Counted from the stretch's first letter, positions 18,388 to 29,052 are shown. The stretch is 64,000 bases of DNA from Ahniella sp. (GCA_016712105.1 JADJRU010000008.1:77944-141943), one strand, 5' to 3'. The notes: a model not told the origin generated them from the sequence alone. A program made the numbers and translations.

Positions 18388-21300
18388 ATGCGGCAGTGGT
18401 TGATCGGTGTGGTGTGCACGGCCCTGGTTGTGACCGGTTTGTTTGCGATCCGGGGTGAACAGCGGTCCTGGCCGTTCGAGCGCAAGTTGCCCTACACCGA
18501 TGCGGCCGCGGCACTGGATCTGTACGTCCAGCAGCGTGCCCCGCAGGGCCAGCACGAAGTGCCCGCACATCGATACCGCGATGCGCTGATTCAGCGTGAC
18601 ACATTGCCCAAGAGTCGTGCGCTGGGCACACCCGACAAACTCGGCACTCCGGTCTGGCAACAAGTAGGGCCTGACCGCGTCGGTGGCCGCACTCGCAGTC
18701 TGATCTTTGACCCGGTGGATCCGCAGGTCATGTATGCCGGCGCCGTCAGTGGCGGCGTCTGGCGCAGCAGCAACGCCGGCGACAGCTGGCAGATGACCAG
18801 CGATGATCTCGCGAATCTGGCCGTGACCACGCTGGTGATGGAGCCGGTCAATCGTCGGCTGTATGCCGGCACCGGCGAAGGGCTGTACGTGAATCGCCCG
18901 GCCTCCCGCAGTCGTGGTGTGCGGGGTGACGGCATCTTCATTTCCGATGACGCCGGCGCGTCTTGGCAACAACTGCCGGTGACCGCAGGCAAGACCGACT
19001 TCGACTACGTCAACAAGTTGATGTTTCTGCCCGGCGGGCGACTGGTCGTTGCCGCGCGAACGGGTGTCTGGACGAGCGATGACCGCGGCACCACGTTCAC
19101 GCGCAAACTCGTTGTGCCCATCGTCGAAGGCTGCAGTGACCTGGCCTACAGTGAAGCGCGCGATCGTGTGCTGGTGTCGTGTGGCATGCATAGCTCTGGC
19201 GGCATCTGGATGTCCGGTGATCGGGGCGAGTCCTGGACCAAGGTCCACGGCGAAGACGATATCGGCCGGACCAGTCTGGCAGTGGCCCCATCGAACACGG
19301 CCGTGGTCTATGGCCTCGTTGCCGACCCGACCGATTACGGCATGCGCCGCGTCATCCGATCCAATGATGGCGGGGGCACGTGGACGACGCAGGTAGCCAG
19401 AACCACTGCGGTGCTGAACAGCAATCTCTTGCTCAGCAACTTCTTCAACGTCGAGGATGACTGCCGGACACTGAGTTCGGTAGCTGGCGCTGGCTGGTTC
19501 CACAACGCACTGGCGGTCCATCCGCTGAACGAGAACATGGTGTTTGCCGGCGGTGTGGATCTGTTCCGTTCCAACGACGGCGGCCGGACCTTTGCGCCGA
19601 TCTCGCGGTGGCACCTTGATATCACGAATACTTCGTACGCTCATGCCGATCAGCACGTGATCACGTTCGAACCGGCGTTCAATGGCAACGACCGAAATCG
19701 TATGTATGTGGCGAACGATGGCGGGATCCAAAGTACGGACAATCCCGACGATACGGCTGGTAATGACGTCTGCAGCGAACGCGGGATCGAAGTTCGTTGG
19801 CAGAATCGTAATGCTGGCTATTTCGTGTCGCAGTACTACCATGGCAGTGTGTCCGAAGACCTGTCCCGCGTGGCCGGAGGCATGCAGGACAACGGCACGT
19901 TTGCCGGACCAGCCGCGACAACACCGCAGTGGGGTGAAATCTATGGGGGCGACGGGGCGTATACCTTGATTGACCCGCGATCCGCGAACGTCATCTACTT
20001 TGCGTCGCAGTGGGCGAACTTCCGGCGGTCGCTGGATGGTGGCGCCAGCAACGTCGGCATCACGAACGGCATCATCAGGAACAACAATGACTTCCTGTTC
20101 ATCACGCCGATGGCCATTGATCCGATCCAGCCGGATACGCTCTACACCGGCGGGCGCGTGATCTACCGGACCGCAAACCGTGGCACGAACTGGCGCGCGA
20201 TTTCGTCGTCCACACTCGACCCCGATCGCGGCATCCTGTCGGCGATCGCCGTCTCCGAGTTCAACAATCTCCGTGTGGCTGTCGGGTTCAACTCCGGCAC
20301 GATCGTCGTCACAAGCAACGCGAACGCCACCACGCCGACCTGGACCGTCAGCAAACCGCGCGCGGGTTTTGTGTCGAGTGTCACGGTGGACCCACTCGAC
20401 CAGAACCGCCTGTTCGCGACGTATTCGAACTTCGGTGGCAACAAAGTGTACCGATCGCTGAATGGCGGACAGACCTGGGAGCCGATCGACGGCACCGAAA
20501 CCTTCCGCAAACTGCCCGACGTGCCGGCACACGACTTGTTGATCGATCCGCGAGATCGATCACGATTGTTGCTCGCGACCGACATCGGTGTATTCATCGG
20601 GCATGACAACGGCGCCGTGTGGTCGGCCGATGCGTCGGGTCTCGGCAATGTGCTGGTCGAGCGATTGCAGGCAGTGCGATCGGGCAGCGACTATGAGTTG
20701 TTTGCGTTCACTTACGGCCGCGGCATTTTCCGAACGCGTCTGAGCAGTCTGCCGGCACCCACCGTTAATCCGGGCTGGAGCGGTTTGTGGACCGAGGCAG
20801 GCGTGGACGGGCAGGGGATGCAGTTGTTGGCGCTTCCGGACAGCGGCCAATTGCTGATGTCCTGGTACACCCATCTGCCCACCGGCGCGCGACAAACCCG
20901 TACGCGGGATCTGGGGTTGTTGGGTCTGGGTAACGTTTCCGGTGGCAGTGTCACCATTCCGGTCAGTGCGGCACCCGATGGTGTGTTCGATGCGGCAGAT
21001 CCGTCTGCGCAGCAACCCTTGGGATCGGTCACGCTGTCGTTCACGGATTGTGCCCGCGGCCAGGCTGTCTATGACCTGACGATCGACAGTGTCCGTGTGC
21101 AGGGCACCATCCCGTTGACTCGATTGACCCCCGATACCGTCTGTGAATCCTTCCGCACGCTCGGTGAGGGCGCCATCAGCGTGTTGCCGCGACCGGCGAG
21201 TCCCGAAAGCTTCCAGTATGGCCACACCGGTGCCTGGCACGATGCGACCAAACCAGGGCAAGGTTTCTTGTTCGAAGCCATGCCGAATCAGAACCAGCTG

Positions 21301-21600
21301 ATCGCAACATGGTTCACGTACGACTTTGCCGATGTGTTGGGCACAGGTCGCCAGTCCCCGCTGTGGCTGGCCGCCATCGGTCCGATGACCGGCGCGAGCT
21401 CCGATCTTCAGGTGATCCTCACCACGGGCGGCCAGTTCGACGCGGCGAGCCCGGTGACGAATTCAGTGGTGGGCACCTTGCGGATCAACAGTCAGTCCTG
21501 TCTCGCGGCCACGGCTACGTATTCATTGACGCTGAATGGTGTACCGAGAACGGGCACGATTCCGTTGTCGCGGATTACCGCGGGGAGTCTCTGTCGTTAA
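18388..21600 (+). CDS. Secreted BNR/sortilin-like beta-propeller protein with two C-terminal repeat modules
   Basis: A 1070-residue exported protein of unknown substrate. An N-terminal hydrophobic signal (MRQWLIGVVCTALVV) precedes about 700 residues of propeller built from BNR/Asp-box repeats: SSNAGDSWQ, SDDAGASWQ, SDDRGTTF, SGDRGESW, NDGGGTW, SNDGGRTF and LNGGQTW. From about residue 794 there are two diverged copies of a 120-140 residue module, each opening with G-x-W and a GQG motif (GVDGQGMQL; TKPGQGFLF), then a WYT/WFTYD strand, and each carrying two cysteines. GGAG lies seven bases before ATG 18388. The gene is intact; carbohydrate or protein binding at the cell surface is inferred. Confidence 0.85.
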   Translation: MRQWLIGVVCTALVVTGLFAIRGEQRSWPFERKLPYTDAAAALDLYVQQRAPQGQHEVPAHRYRDALIQRDTLPKSRALGTPDKLGTPVWQQVGPDRVGGRTRSLIFDPVDPQVMYAGAVSGGVWRSSNAGDSWQMTSDDLANLAVTTLVMEPVNRRLYAGTGEGLYVNRPASRSRGVRGDGIFISDDAGASWQQLPVTAGKTDFDYVNKLMFLPGGRLVVAARTGVWTSDDRGTTFTRKLVVPIVEGCSDLAYSEARDRVLVSCGMHSSGGIWMSGDRGESWTKVHGEDDIGRTSLAVAPSNTAVVYGLVADPTDYGMRRVIRSNDGGGTWTTQVARTTAVLNSNLLLSNFFNVEDDCRTLSSVAGAGWFHNALAVHPLNENMVFAGGVDLFRSNDGGRTFAPISRWHLDITNTSYAHADQHVITFEPAFNGNDRNRMYVANDGGIQSTDNPDDTAGNDVCSERGIEVRWQNRNAGYFVSQYYHGSVSEDLSRVAGGMQDNGTFAGPAATTPQWGEIYGGDGAYTLIDPRSANVIYFASQWANFRRSLDGGASNVGITNGIIRNNNDFLFITPMAIDPIQPDTLYTGGRVIYRTANRGTNWRAISSSTLDPDRGILSAIAVSEFNNLRVAVGFNSGTIVVTSNANATTPTWTVSKPRAGFVSSVTVDPLDQNRLFATYSNFGGNKVYRSLNGGQTWEPIDGTETFRKLPDVPAHDLLIDPRDRSRLLLATDIGVFIGHDNGAVWSADASGLGNVLVERLQAVRSGSDYELFAFTYGRGIFRTRLSSLPAPTVNPGWSGLWTEAGVDGQGMQLLALPDSGQLLMSWYTHLPTGARQTRTRDLGLLGLGNVSGGSVTIPVSAAPDGVFDAADPSAQQPLGSVTLSFTDCARGQAVYDLTIDSVRVQGTIPLTRLTPDTVCESFRTLGEGAISVLPRPASPESFQYGHTGAWHDATKPGQGFLFEAMPNQNQLIATWFTYDFADVLGTGRQSPLWLAAIGPMTGASSDLQVILTTGGQFDAASPVTNSVVGTLRINSQSCLAATATYSLTLNGVPRTGTIPLSRITAGSLCR

Positions 21601-21628
21601 TGTGTCGCCACAAAGTCGCGGAGTTTCT

Positions 21629-21877
21629 GCTCCCGCTTGCGGGAGAAGATGCCCGAAGTCCAAAAATACTGTCGATCTGCAATATGTTCTTCTCCCGCTT
21701 TGCGGGAGAAGATGCCCGAAGGCCAAAAGTACTGTCGATCTGCAATATGTTCTTCTCCCGCTTGCGGGAGAAGATGCCGACAGGCAGATGAGGGAAATCT
21801 GGCGACAACCCAATCTTCGCGCCAGGCGGCCCCTCATCCGGCCTTCGGCCACCTTCTCCCGTCAAAACGGGAGAAGG
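21629..21877. repeat. REP-like cluster with 62-63 bp tandem repeats, copy 2
   Basis: Three hairpins of the CTCCCGC-TT-GCGGGAG type begin at 21630, 21692 and 21755, separated by near-identical spacers (CTGTCGATCTGCAATATG), and a fourth (CTTCTCCCG-TCAAAA-CGGGAGAAG) ends at 21877. The last unit carries the same GATGAGGGAAATCTGGCGACAA spacer type as the other copies. It fills the gap between convergent genes. Confidence 0.88.
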
Positions 21878-21890
21878 GTTTCCATCGCGA

Positions 21891-23243
21891 TTATCGATAC
21901 CCGCTCAACACCGCATAAACCAACGACACCGCACCAAAGCCCATCAGCATCAACCACGCCGGCCAGACAAACTTGATCCAGTGTTCGAACTTCACGCCGG
22001 CGGCGGCGAGGGTGGCCATCACTGCACCGTTTGTTGGGGTGACGAGTTCGGTGAATCCGGCGCCACACTGAAACGCCAATACGGCCACCTGGCGACTCAT
22101 GCCGATGACATCGGCGACTGGCGCCATGACCGGCATCGTCAGCACCGCCTGCCCACTGACACTGGGCACGGGAATGTGGATCAGCGCCTGTGCACCCATC
22201 ATGCCGAGTGCCGCGACAATCGGGGTTTCGCCGACCAGTGGGCTGGACAATGCATGGACGACCGTATCGATGACCCGGCCCTGTTCCAGCACCACGAAGA
22301 TCGCGCGGGCGAAGCCGATCAGCAGCGCGGCGACGGCCATGTCTCGGAAACCCTGGCCGAAGGCTTCGGCCGTGCCGGTCCAGCCCAGGCGACCCACCAA
22401 TCCTGCGAACAATCCGACCACCAGGAAAATTGCCGACAGCTCATCGAATCCGTATTGCCAATTGATGAGTCCGTAGACAAACAAGCCGAAGGCCACCACC
22501 ACGGAGCATAAAATCACCTGCGTCCGCCACATCGACAGCGTCGGTGTATCCGGTGTGTCCGCCAACGGGGCCGCGGCGGGTTCGATGGCATGTCGGCGCG
22601 CGTATCGCAGCGTCCACAGAATCCAGAACGTGACCGCGATCACCAGCATCACGATGCGCAACCCCGCGCCCGAAAACGTTGCGACTTCGGCACTCTTCTG
22701 GGCCAGCAGCACTTGAAACGGATTGATCGGACTCATCGCCGAGCCGACGATCGCGGCACCCGCACTCATGGCCACGGCAGTGACTCGGTCGAAGCCCAAC
22801 TGGGTCGCCAGCAACACCAGCACCGGTGCCAGAGCGATGATTTCTTCCTGCATGTTTTCCAGCACACCGCCGGCGGCAAAAAACAGGCAGCAGATGGGAA
22901 TCGCCAGCGTGCGTCGTCTATTCAACACACGCGCCAAACCAAACAGGGCGGTCCGCAGTGCGCCGGTGCGATCGATCACCACAAACGCGCCGCCGACGAG
23001 GAACACCGTGGCAATCACCTGGCCTGCTGCCAGCATGCCGCGGGGCACCGACAACAGGGTTTGCATGATGCCCAGCGGTGCTGGCTCGACCGGCTTGAAC
23101 GATCCTGCCACCACCAGGTTGTTGCCGGATTCCGGGTCAAGCCGGCGATCGAATTGACCGGCTGGCAGCAGATGCGTGGCGAGTGCGGCCAGCACGACAC
23201 AAGCGAGCAGCAGGATCAGTGGGTGCGGAAAATGCAGTTTCAT
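21891..23243 (-). CDS. YfcC/DcuC-family membrane carrier
   Basis: A 450-residue integral membrane protein with about 11-12 hydrophobic helices. It begins MKLHFPHPLILLLACVVLAA, followed by a periplasmic loop (PAGQFDRRLDPESG) characteristic of YfcC-like C4-dicarboxylate/basic amino-acid carriers. NPFQV, PVPSVSGQAVLTMPVMAP and ELVTPTNGAVMATLAAAG match the conserved re-entrant and C-terminal regions of that family. The substrate cannot be read from sequence; dicarboxylates, amino acids or peptides are possible. ATG 23243 is placed just before the first helix although no ribosome binding site is evident; longer in-frame starts add an unrelated segment. The gene is intact. Confidence 0.82.
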   Translation of the reverse strand: MKLHFPHPLILLLACVVLAALATHLLPAGQFDRRLDPESGNNLVVAGSFKPVEPAPLGIMQTLLSVPRGMLAAGQVIATVFLVGGAFVVIDRTGALRTALFGLARVLNRRRTLAIPICCLFFAAGGVLENMQEEIIALAPVLVLLATQLGFDRVTAVAMSAGAAIVGSAMSPINPFQVLLAQKSAEVATFSGAGLRIVMLVIAVTFWILWTLRYARRHAIEPAAAPLADTPDTPTLSMWRTQVILCSVVVAFGLFVYGLINWQYGFDELSAIFLVVGLFAGLVGRLGWTGTAEAFGQGFRDMAVAALLIGFARAIFVVLEQGRVIDTVVHALSSPLVGETPIVAALGMMGAQALIHIPVPSVSGQAVLTMPVMAPVADVIGMSRQVAVLAFQCGAGFTELVTPTNGAVMATLAAAGVKFEHWIKFVWPAWLMLMGFGAVSLVYAVLSGYR

Positions 23244-23448
23244 CAGGAGGGCATCCGGTTTTTTGCGGGCAGTAGTGCGGCCCCTCGCCGCCTGCGCCAG
23301 TGTTTCCGAGCATGGCCGGAGACCCCGATAAGGGCAATGCCCGGCGTCTTGACCGATCCGCTTGACCAAATCCGCGGGCGCTGACAGATTCGGGACAAAG
23401 CCGGTCAATGGGGATCGGCCGCCAATTTGTTCCGGGAGGAAACTTGCC

Positions 23449-25493
23449 ATGCCGAAATACAGTACGCAGCAGATCCGAAACATTGCCCTCACAGGGCATT
23501 CCGGTGCCGGCAAGACCACCTTGTTCGAAGCCTTGCTGGCGGCCGGTGGCACGATTCAGGTGATGGGATCGGTTGAGCGCGGAACCACCGTGTCCGATTA
23601 CGACCCGATGGAACGCGAGCGGCAACACTCCTGAACAGTGCGATCGCGTCGATCGACCATGGCGGTATCCACGTCAACCTGATCGACACGCCGGGTTACC
23701 CGGATTTCCGCGGTCCCACGCTGTCTGCCCTGGCGGCAGTGGAAACCTGCGCCGTGGTCATCAACGCCGCCAACGGCATCGAGCACAGCAGTGCACGATT
23801 GATGGAATACGCGAAGGCCCGGCGCCTGTGCCGGCTGATCATCGTCAACAAGATCGACCACGGCGACATCGATCTCGAATGGCTGACCGAACAATTGCGC
23901 GAGCAGTTCGGGAGCGAGTGCCTGCCGATCAACCTGCCGGCACAAGGTGGCAAGGCGGTGGTCGATTGTTTTTACAAGCCGGATGGCCAGTCCGATTTCT
24001 CATCGGTGAAAGACGCACACCAGCGCATCATCGACCAGGTCGTCGAAATCAACGAAACGGTGATGGGGCACTATCTCGAGGAAGGTGAGGAAGGCCTTTC
24101 CGGTGAAGAACTGCATGATGCATTCGAGCAGTGCCTGCGCGAAGGGCATCTTGTGCCGATCTGTTTTGTTTCGGCACGCACCGGCGCGGGTGTGAGCGAA
24201 CTGCTCGACCTGTTCGAGAAACTGATGCCGAACCCGCTGGAAGGTAATCCGCCGATGTTCGGGAAAGGCGACGGCAACGAACCGTTCCAGACCGAACCGA
24301 ACGGCGAAAAACACGTGGTTGCCGATGTGTTCAAGATCATCAACGATCCCTTTGTCGGCAAACTCGGCATCTTTCGCGTTTATCAGGGCACGGTGCGTCG
24401 TGACACGCAGTTGTTCGTCGATGACGGCAAGAAGCCGTTCAAGGTCGGGCATCTCTTCAAGATTCGCGGCAAGGATCACCAGGAAATCGACGATGCCATT
24501 CCGGGTGACATCGCGGCCGTCGCCAAAGTCGAGGACATCCACTTCGACGCCATTCTTCACGACTCACACGACGAAGACCACATCCACCTGAAGCCGATCG
24601 ACTTTCCGCAGCCCATGTTCGGTCTGGCGATCGAGCCGGCGACCCGAGGTCAGGAGCAGAAGCTGGGTACGGCCTTGCACAAACTCGCCGAGGAAGATCC
24701 CTGTTTCCGAATCGAACACAACAAGGAACTCAACGAAACCGTCATTCGCGGGCTCGGCGAGTTGCATTTGCGCGTGATGCTGGAACGCCTCAAGGAGCGT
24801 TATCAGGTCGAGGTCAAGTCCCGTCCGCCGAAGATCGCTTATCGCGAAACGGTATCGAGTAATGCCGATGGTCACCATCGCCACAAGAAACAAACCGGCG
24901 GCGCCGGTCAATTCGGTGAAGTGTTCCTTCGCATCGAGCCCTTGCCGCGTGGTAGCGGATTCGAGTTCGTCGACGACGTCGTGGGTGGTTCCATTCCAGG
25001 CAGTTTCCTGCCGGCGATCGAGAAGGGCGTCCGGATGGTGCTGGAGCATGGCGCCATTGCCGGTTACGTGCTGCAGGATGTGCGTGTGATTGTCTATGAC
25101 GGCAAACACCACCCCGTCGATTCCAAGGAAGTGGCGTTTGTCTCGGCGGGCAAAAAAGCCTTTCTTGACGCGATCACGAAAGCGCGGCCGATCGTGCTCG
25201 AGCCCATCGTCAATCTCGATGTCGTCGTGCCGGAAGTTGCGATGGGCGACGTCACCGGAGGCCTCTCGACCAAACGGGCTCGAATCAATGGCACCGACTC
25301 CCAGCGTGGTGGCGAGATCATCATCAAGGCGCAGGTGCCGCTCGCCGAAGTCAGCGACTACACCAACGAACTCAAGGCGATCAGTGGTGGCCAGGGGCGA
25401 TACTCGATCGAGTTCAGCCATTACGAGGCCGTGCCGCCACATGTCCAGAAGCAGTTGAGTGAGGCGTACAAGCCGAAACACGAAGAGGAATGA
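23449..25493 (+). CDS. Elongation factor G-like GTPase (EF-G2 type), one frameshift
   Basis: The reconstructed protein has 681 residues and the full EF-G layout: G1 GHSGAGKTT, G3 DTPGYPDF, G4 NKID, then domains II-V including GGAGQFGEVFLRIEP and SGGQGRYSIEFSHYEA. The switch region GTTVSDYDPMERERQHS is typical of the second, EF-G-like paralogue and not of canonical FusA in the str operon, and no ribosomal genes lie nearby. A single missing C near 23630 creates a TGA (QHS-stop); adding it gives QHSLNSAIASI and rejoins the frames, so a sequencing error is likely. GGAGG lies nine bases before the ATG. Confidence 0.9.
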
Positions 25494-25518
25494 CTTTGCG
25501 CCTAGTGACAATGGCCGG

Positions 25519-25542
25519 CCTGTCCACTACACCGTGGACAGG
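25519..25542. terminator. Possible stem-loop after the EF-G-like gene
   Basis: A perfect 9-bp stem CCTGTCCAC/GTGGACAGG with a six-base loop lies 26 bases after the EF-G-like stop. There is no T-run, so it may be a rho-dependent end, a processing site or a regulatory hairpin ahead of the next gene. Confidence 0.45.
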
Positions 25543-25565
25543 TCGCTGAGCGCACTCGTTTCGAC

Positions 25566-27803
25566 ATGAATCCCCCTCGTTCCCCTGCCAGTCCCTTGAT
25601 GGCTGATCAGCGTTTGCTGATCGGTTCGTTCGAGGTTGACCTGATCGCGCGTGAAGTGATCGATCCGGATGGGGCGCCAGCACATCGCATCACCGACAAG
25701 GCTCGTGCCGTGCTGGTCGAATTGATCGCGGCACAAGGGCAGGTGGTGAAACGCGAGCAACTCATGGATCGGGTATGGGCTGGAACCTGCCCGACCGGCG
25801 ACGTGCTGACTCAAGCCGTGACCACCTTGCGCAAGGCATTCCGGGACGATGCCGAGAAGCCGCGTTATATCGAGACGATCGCCAAGACCGGGTATCGACT
25901 GCTGGCCGAAGTGACCGTGCTCGACAAGCCGGTACGGCCTGTGCCGAGTCTGATGGTCATCGAACCTGAAACACCGGAGCTTGATCGTGCGGCGTCGGTG
26001 CCCAGCGTCAGCGACGGACCGCCCGTGCCACGCAGCCCATTCCGGTGGTTGGCCCTATTGGGCGGCCTCCTGGTGCTGGGGCTGGGCGGTGTCTGGATCA
26101 TGTCGCGCTCCGAACCGAAGGTGCCCGACGGTGCCGAACGTGTCGTCGGAACCTCGCCGGCCGCCACGCCGGCAGTGATCATTGCCGCCGCACCGGATCA
26201 TGAATACAGCCCCAAACTCAGCCCGGATGGCAGCCGGGTGGTCTATTCGGCAATCGCCGCCGATGCGGACCATGCACGACTGATCGTGCAGCCGGCGAGT
26301 CCCGGTGGTGGCCGGTTCGTGCTGACCGATTCCAATGATCAATTGTCCGACAGCGCGGCCGTGTGGAGCAGCGACGGCCAGAACATCGCTTTTCTCAGGC
26401 GCGGTGACACCGACGAGTGCACGTTGATGATGGTGTCGTCGGTCGGAGGGCTGCCGCGCGCACTGGGTGATTGCCGACTGGCACCGCTTGCGTCGTTTGA
26501 TCTGGCGCCCGATTCCAACTCGTTGCTGATGGCCTTGCGCAGCGGCCCCGATCGCGACGATGCCACGATTCACCGTCTCGATGTGCGGACCGGTGAGTGG
26601 ATGCGCCTGCCGTATACGGTGAGCGAAGGCGATGTGGATTTTGCGCCGCGGTTCTCGCCCGATGGCAAGTTCGTCGTGTTCCGGCGTGGCCTCAGTGCCG
26701 GCGATCTGTGGGTCATGCCGAGTGAAGGCGGAGACCCGCGCCGGATCACCCATCTGGCTGCCGATATCCGGGGCCTCGACTTCGTTCCGGATGGCCGGGC
26801 AGTCGTGTTTTCGGCCGTGGTCCCGGAGGGACTTGGCCTGTACCACGTCGATCTGGAAACCGGGCAGTTGTCGAAGGCGACGGTGGAATGGGCGATTTTT
26901 CCCGACATCGCGCCCAACGGCGCCATGGTGTTCGAACGAGCTCCGGAGCGGTTGCAGCTCATCGGATTCGACCGAACAACAGGCGAACGATCCGGCCAAC
27001 TGTTTTCGTCGAGCGCCACCGACATGATGGTGTCGTTTTCGCCGGATGGCCGCCGTGCTGCGCTGTACTCCAACCGATCCGGTGCCTTACATGTGTGGAT
27101 CGCCGATGTGACCCGCCCGGATCGTGCCGAACAGGTGGCTGACCTGACCCCGATTGCGCGGTTTGCGCCGTCCTGGTCCGCCGATAGCCAAAGGCTGATC
27201 GTTCACGGTGAAGGTGTCGATGGACTAGGTCTTTATGAAGTTGATGTGCCCGGCCTGCGTGCCCGAAAGCTGGCCTTGCCGGAACACGAGTATCGGTTCG
27301 GGCTTTATCTTGGCGAGCGGCTCGTGGTGGGCTGGGTGGGTGAGCGTGAAGGTGAACTGGCGCTCATGCAGCGAGTCGACGACACCTGGCAGGAATTGGC
27401 GCGAACCAGTGGTGTTGCATCCGCTCAATATGATGTGGCCCGGCAACGGCTTCTGTTCACGAAAGTCGGCCGTTCGGGTTTGTATGTAATGAACGAATCG
27501 CTGCAGGACGAGCAGGTGCTGCTGGAACAGCAGCCGCTGTCGAAGTATTACCGGCGCTGGGTCGTCTCGCGCAGCGGCGAGGTCCTGTTGCCGAAGCTCA
27601 CCCGCGAGGGTTGTCAGCTACTGGCCGCGCCGCTGTCCGACCTCCGCGCCGAAACCTTGCGCAGCCAGCCGTATCCGTATTGTGACGCCGGCGGTATGGC
27701 CGAACATCCTGATGGCCGCCTGGTGTTGTCGGTTCTGGATGGACAGGGGAGTGATATTGGCTTCCTGGCGCAGTTGCCGGAATTCAGGCCAGTGAAACGC
27801 TGA
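25566..27803 (+). CDS. CadC-type winged-helix regulator with periplasmic TolB-like propeller
   Basis: A 745-residue one-component membrane regulator. Residues 15-110 form an OmpR/CadC-type winged helix (LLIGSFEVDLIAREV, VLTQAVTTLRKAFRDD, IETIAKTGYRLLA). A single membrane helix at about 158-180 follows, then a PD40/TolB-like propeller with blades marked LSPDGSRVVYS, FSPDGKFVVFR and FSPDGRRAALYS. It probably senses a periplasmic signal and controls transcription from the membrane without phosphorylation. Start codons at 25566 and 25599 (MADQRLLIG) are both possible, and neither has a strong ribosome binding site. The target genes are unknown. It is intact. Confidence 0.86.
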   Translation: MNPPRSPASPLMADQRLLIGSFEVDLIAREVIDPDGAPAHRITDKARAVLVELIAAQGQVVKREQLMDRVWAGTCPTGDVLTQAVTTLRKAFRDDAEKPRYIETIAKTGYRLLAEVTVLDKPVRPVPSLMVIEPETPELDRAASVPSVSDGPPVPRSPFRWLALLGGLLVLGLGGVWIMSRSEPKVPDGAERVVGTSPAATPAVIIAAAPDHEYSPKLSPDGSRVVYSAIAADADHARLIVQPASPGGGRFVLTDSNDQLSDSAAVWSSDGQNIAFLRRGDTDECTLMMVSSVGGLPRALGDCRLAPLASFDLAPDSNSLLMALRSGPDRDDATIHRLDVRTGEWMRLPYTVSEGDVDFAPRFSPDGKFVVFRRGLSAGDLWVMPSEGGDPRRITHLAADIRGLDFVPDGRAVVFSAVVPEGLGLYHVDLETGQLSKATVEWAIFPDIAPNGAMVFERAPERLQLIGFDRTTGERSGQLFSSSATDMMVSFSPDGRRAALYSNRSGALHVWIADVTRPDRAEQVADLTPIARFAPSWSADSQRLIVHGEGVDGLGLYEVDVPGLRARKLALPEHEYRFGLYLGERLVVGWVGEREGELALMQRVDDTWQELARTSGVASAQYDVARQRLLFTKVGRSGLYVMNESLQDEQVLLEQQPLSKYYRRWVVSRSGEVLLPKLTREGCQLLAAPLSDLRAETLRSQPYPYCDAGGMAEHPDGRLVLSVLDGQGSDIGFLAQLPEFRPVKR

Positions 27804-27918
27804 CATCGTGGTCAGCGGCGACTTGCCGTCGTTGCGAAGATGTTCCCTTTTCCCGGAAACCCGGGACTCCGTGCACTCCCATCTGGTCAGACGACGCAAC
27901 CGTTCACTCCCACCTGGT

Positions 27919-28005
27919 CATTCCCGCGAAAGCGGGAATCCACCTGCGGGCGGTGGGTCCGACCTGATCACACTTGAGTGGATCCCCGCTTTCGCGGGGA
28001 TAACG
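27919..28005. repeat. REP pair (ATTCCCGC/GCGGGAAT type)
   Basis: Two 20-bp palindromes, ATTCCCGCGAAAGCGGGAAT and ATCCCCGCTTTCGCGGGGAT, lie about 40 bases apart in inverted arrangement, a BIME-like pair. The rest of the 316-base gap between the convergent genes (27804-28119) shows nothing else. This palindrome family recurs inside the array at 44.6-45.4 kb. Confidence 0.85.
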
Positions 28006-28119
28006 GCAGGGGGTTCGAGATCGGTTCAACGGCGCACGTTCCCGCCCGGTCTAGAATCAGCAGCTGCGGTCATGTTTGGTGAGAGCGGCTTAGGCCACGA
28101 TCGGCAGCTTGCCACCCCT

Positions 28120-29052
28120 TCAAAAATCCGACCGCAACCGCACCGACTCCAGTTCCTTCTTCAACGCACGTTGAAAGAGTGAAGGTGCCACCCAGGTATA
28201 AACAACAAACCCCAGCCACACGAAGCTCAATACCGTCCGCGCCTGGGTTTGACCTTGCAGATCGAGTGTGATTTCGCTGAGGCGGAAGAGCACGTACATG
28301 CCGAGCAACAAGGCCGTGGCCCGCGCCACACCACCGACGCCAATCCACATCGAGAATCGCCACCACAGGCCTAGGAACAGGCTTTGCCGGGCCTTGATGC
28401 TGGCCAGCAGCGCCAAGGCGCCAGCATCGGAAGGATCGATCTGAAGCGCCCACAGGGCATGCTCGCGTGCATCCTTCACGTCGCCACGGTGTAATGCCAG
28501 CCGCCCAGCCATCACCAGTGCGTCGACGTATTCCGGTTCCAGGCCCAGGGCTTCCAGCGTCAGGCGACCGGCTTCATCAAACGCCCGCCGATCGAAGGCA
28601 AGACCCGCCAATGCAATCAGCACACCCACGTTCTCAGGATCCAGTTCCAGTGCGCGCTGAAGGTGCTGAAGTTGTTCGCCGGGTTTACCCTGAAACTCCG
28701 CGACCAGCGACAGCACATACCAGGCACCGACGTGGCCGGGCTCCAGCGACAGGACCTGCTCAACATGGGCGCGCGCTTTGCCTGGCCGGCGATGGGCCAG
28801 TTGGCAGCGCGCCATCACCAGATGGGCATCGTTGTTCTCGGGCTCCAGGGTCAGCGCCAGACCGGCTTCATGCAAGGCTGCATGGTGGCGCTTCTGCACC
28901 AGCAGACAAGACGCCAGCAAGGCATGTGCCGTGGCGTGGTCCGGATCCTGCGCCAGCACCTGGCGCAGTTGCTCGATGGCGGGGCCCACCTGGCCCAGAT
29001 CGATCAGGTGTTGCGCGCGCGACAGGGCAAGCGTGTTGTGGTCGAAATCCAT
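28120..29052 (-). CDS. TPR-repeat protein with C-terminal membrane segments
   Basis: A 310-residue protein. Residues 10-215 are consecutive 34-residue tetratricopeptide repeats (ALALTLEPENNDAHLVMA, RALELDPENVGVLIALAG, ALGLEPEYVDALVMAGR), and the C-terminal third has two to three hydrophobic helices (ATALLLGMYVLF; VLSFVWLGFVVYTWVAP). It overlaps the stop of the preceding membrane gene by one base (TGATG), the last of three coupled genes. A membrane-bound scaffold that recruits the AAA+ protein of the same operon is inferred. A GTG one codon upstream is an alternative start. Confidence 0.85.
   Translation of the reverse strand: MDFDHNTLALSRAQHLIDLGQVGPAIEQLRQVLAQDPDHATAHALLASCLLVQKRHHAALHEAGLALTLEPENNDAHLVMARCQLAHRRPGKARAHVEQVLSLEPGHVGAWYVLSLVAEFQGKPGEQLQHLQRALELDPENVGVLIALAGLAFDRRAFDEAGRLTLEALGLEPEYVDALVMAGRLALHRGDVKDAREHALWALQIDPSDAGALALLASIKARQSLFLGLWWRFSMWIGVGGVARATALLLGMYVLFRLSEITLDLQGQTQARTVLSFVWLGFVVYTWVAPSLFQRALKKELESVRLRSDF

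Noticed and set aside
18364..20532. A 722-codon reading frame opposite the BNR propeller gene, and a similar 583-codon one opposite the tricorn gene (6423-8174)
   Set aside because: Both are antisense shadows in GC-rich genes with clear products on the other strand.
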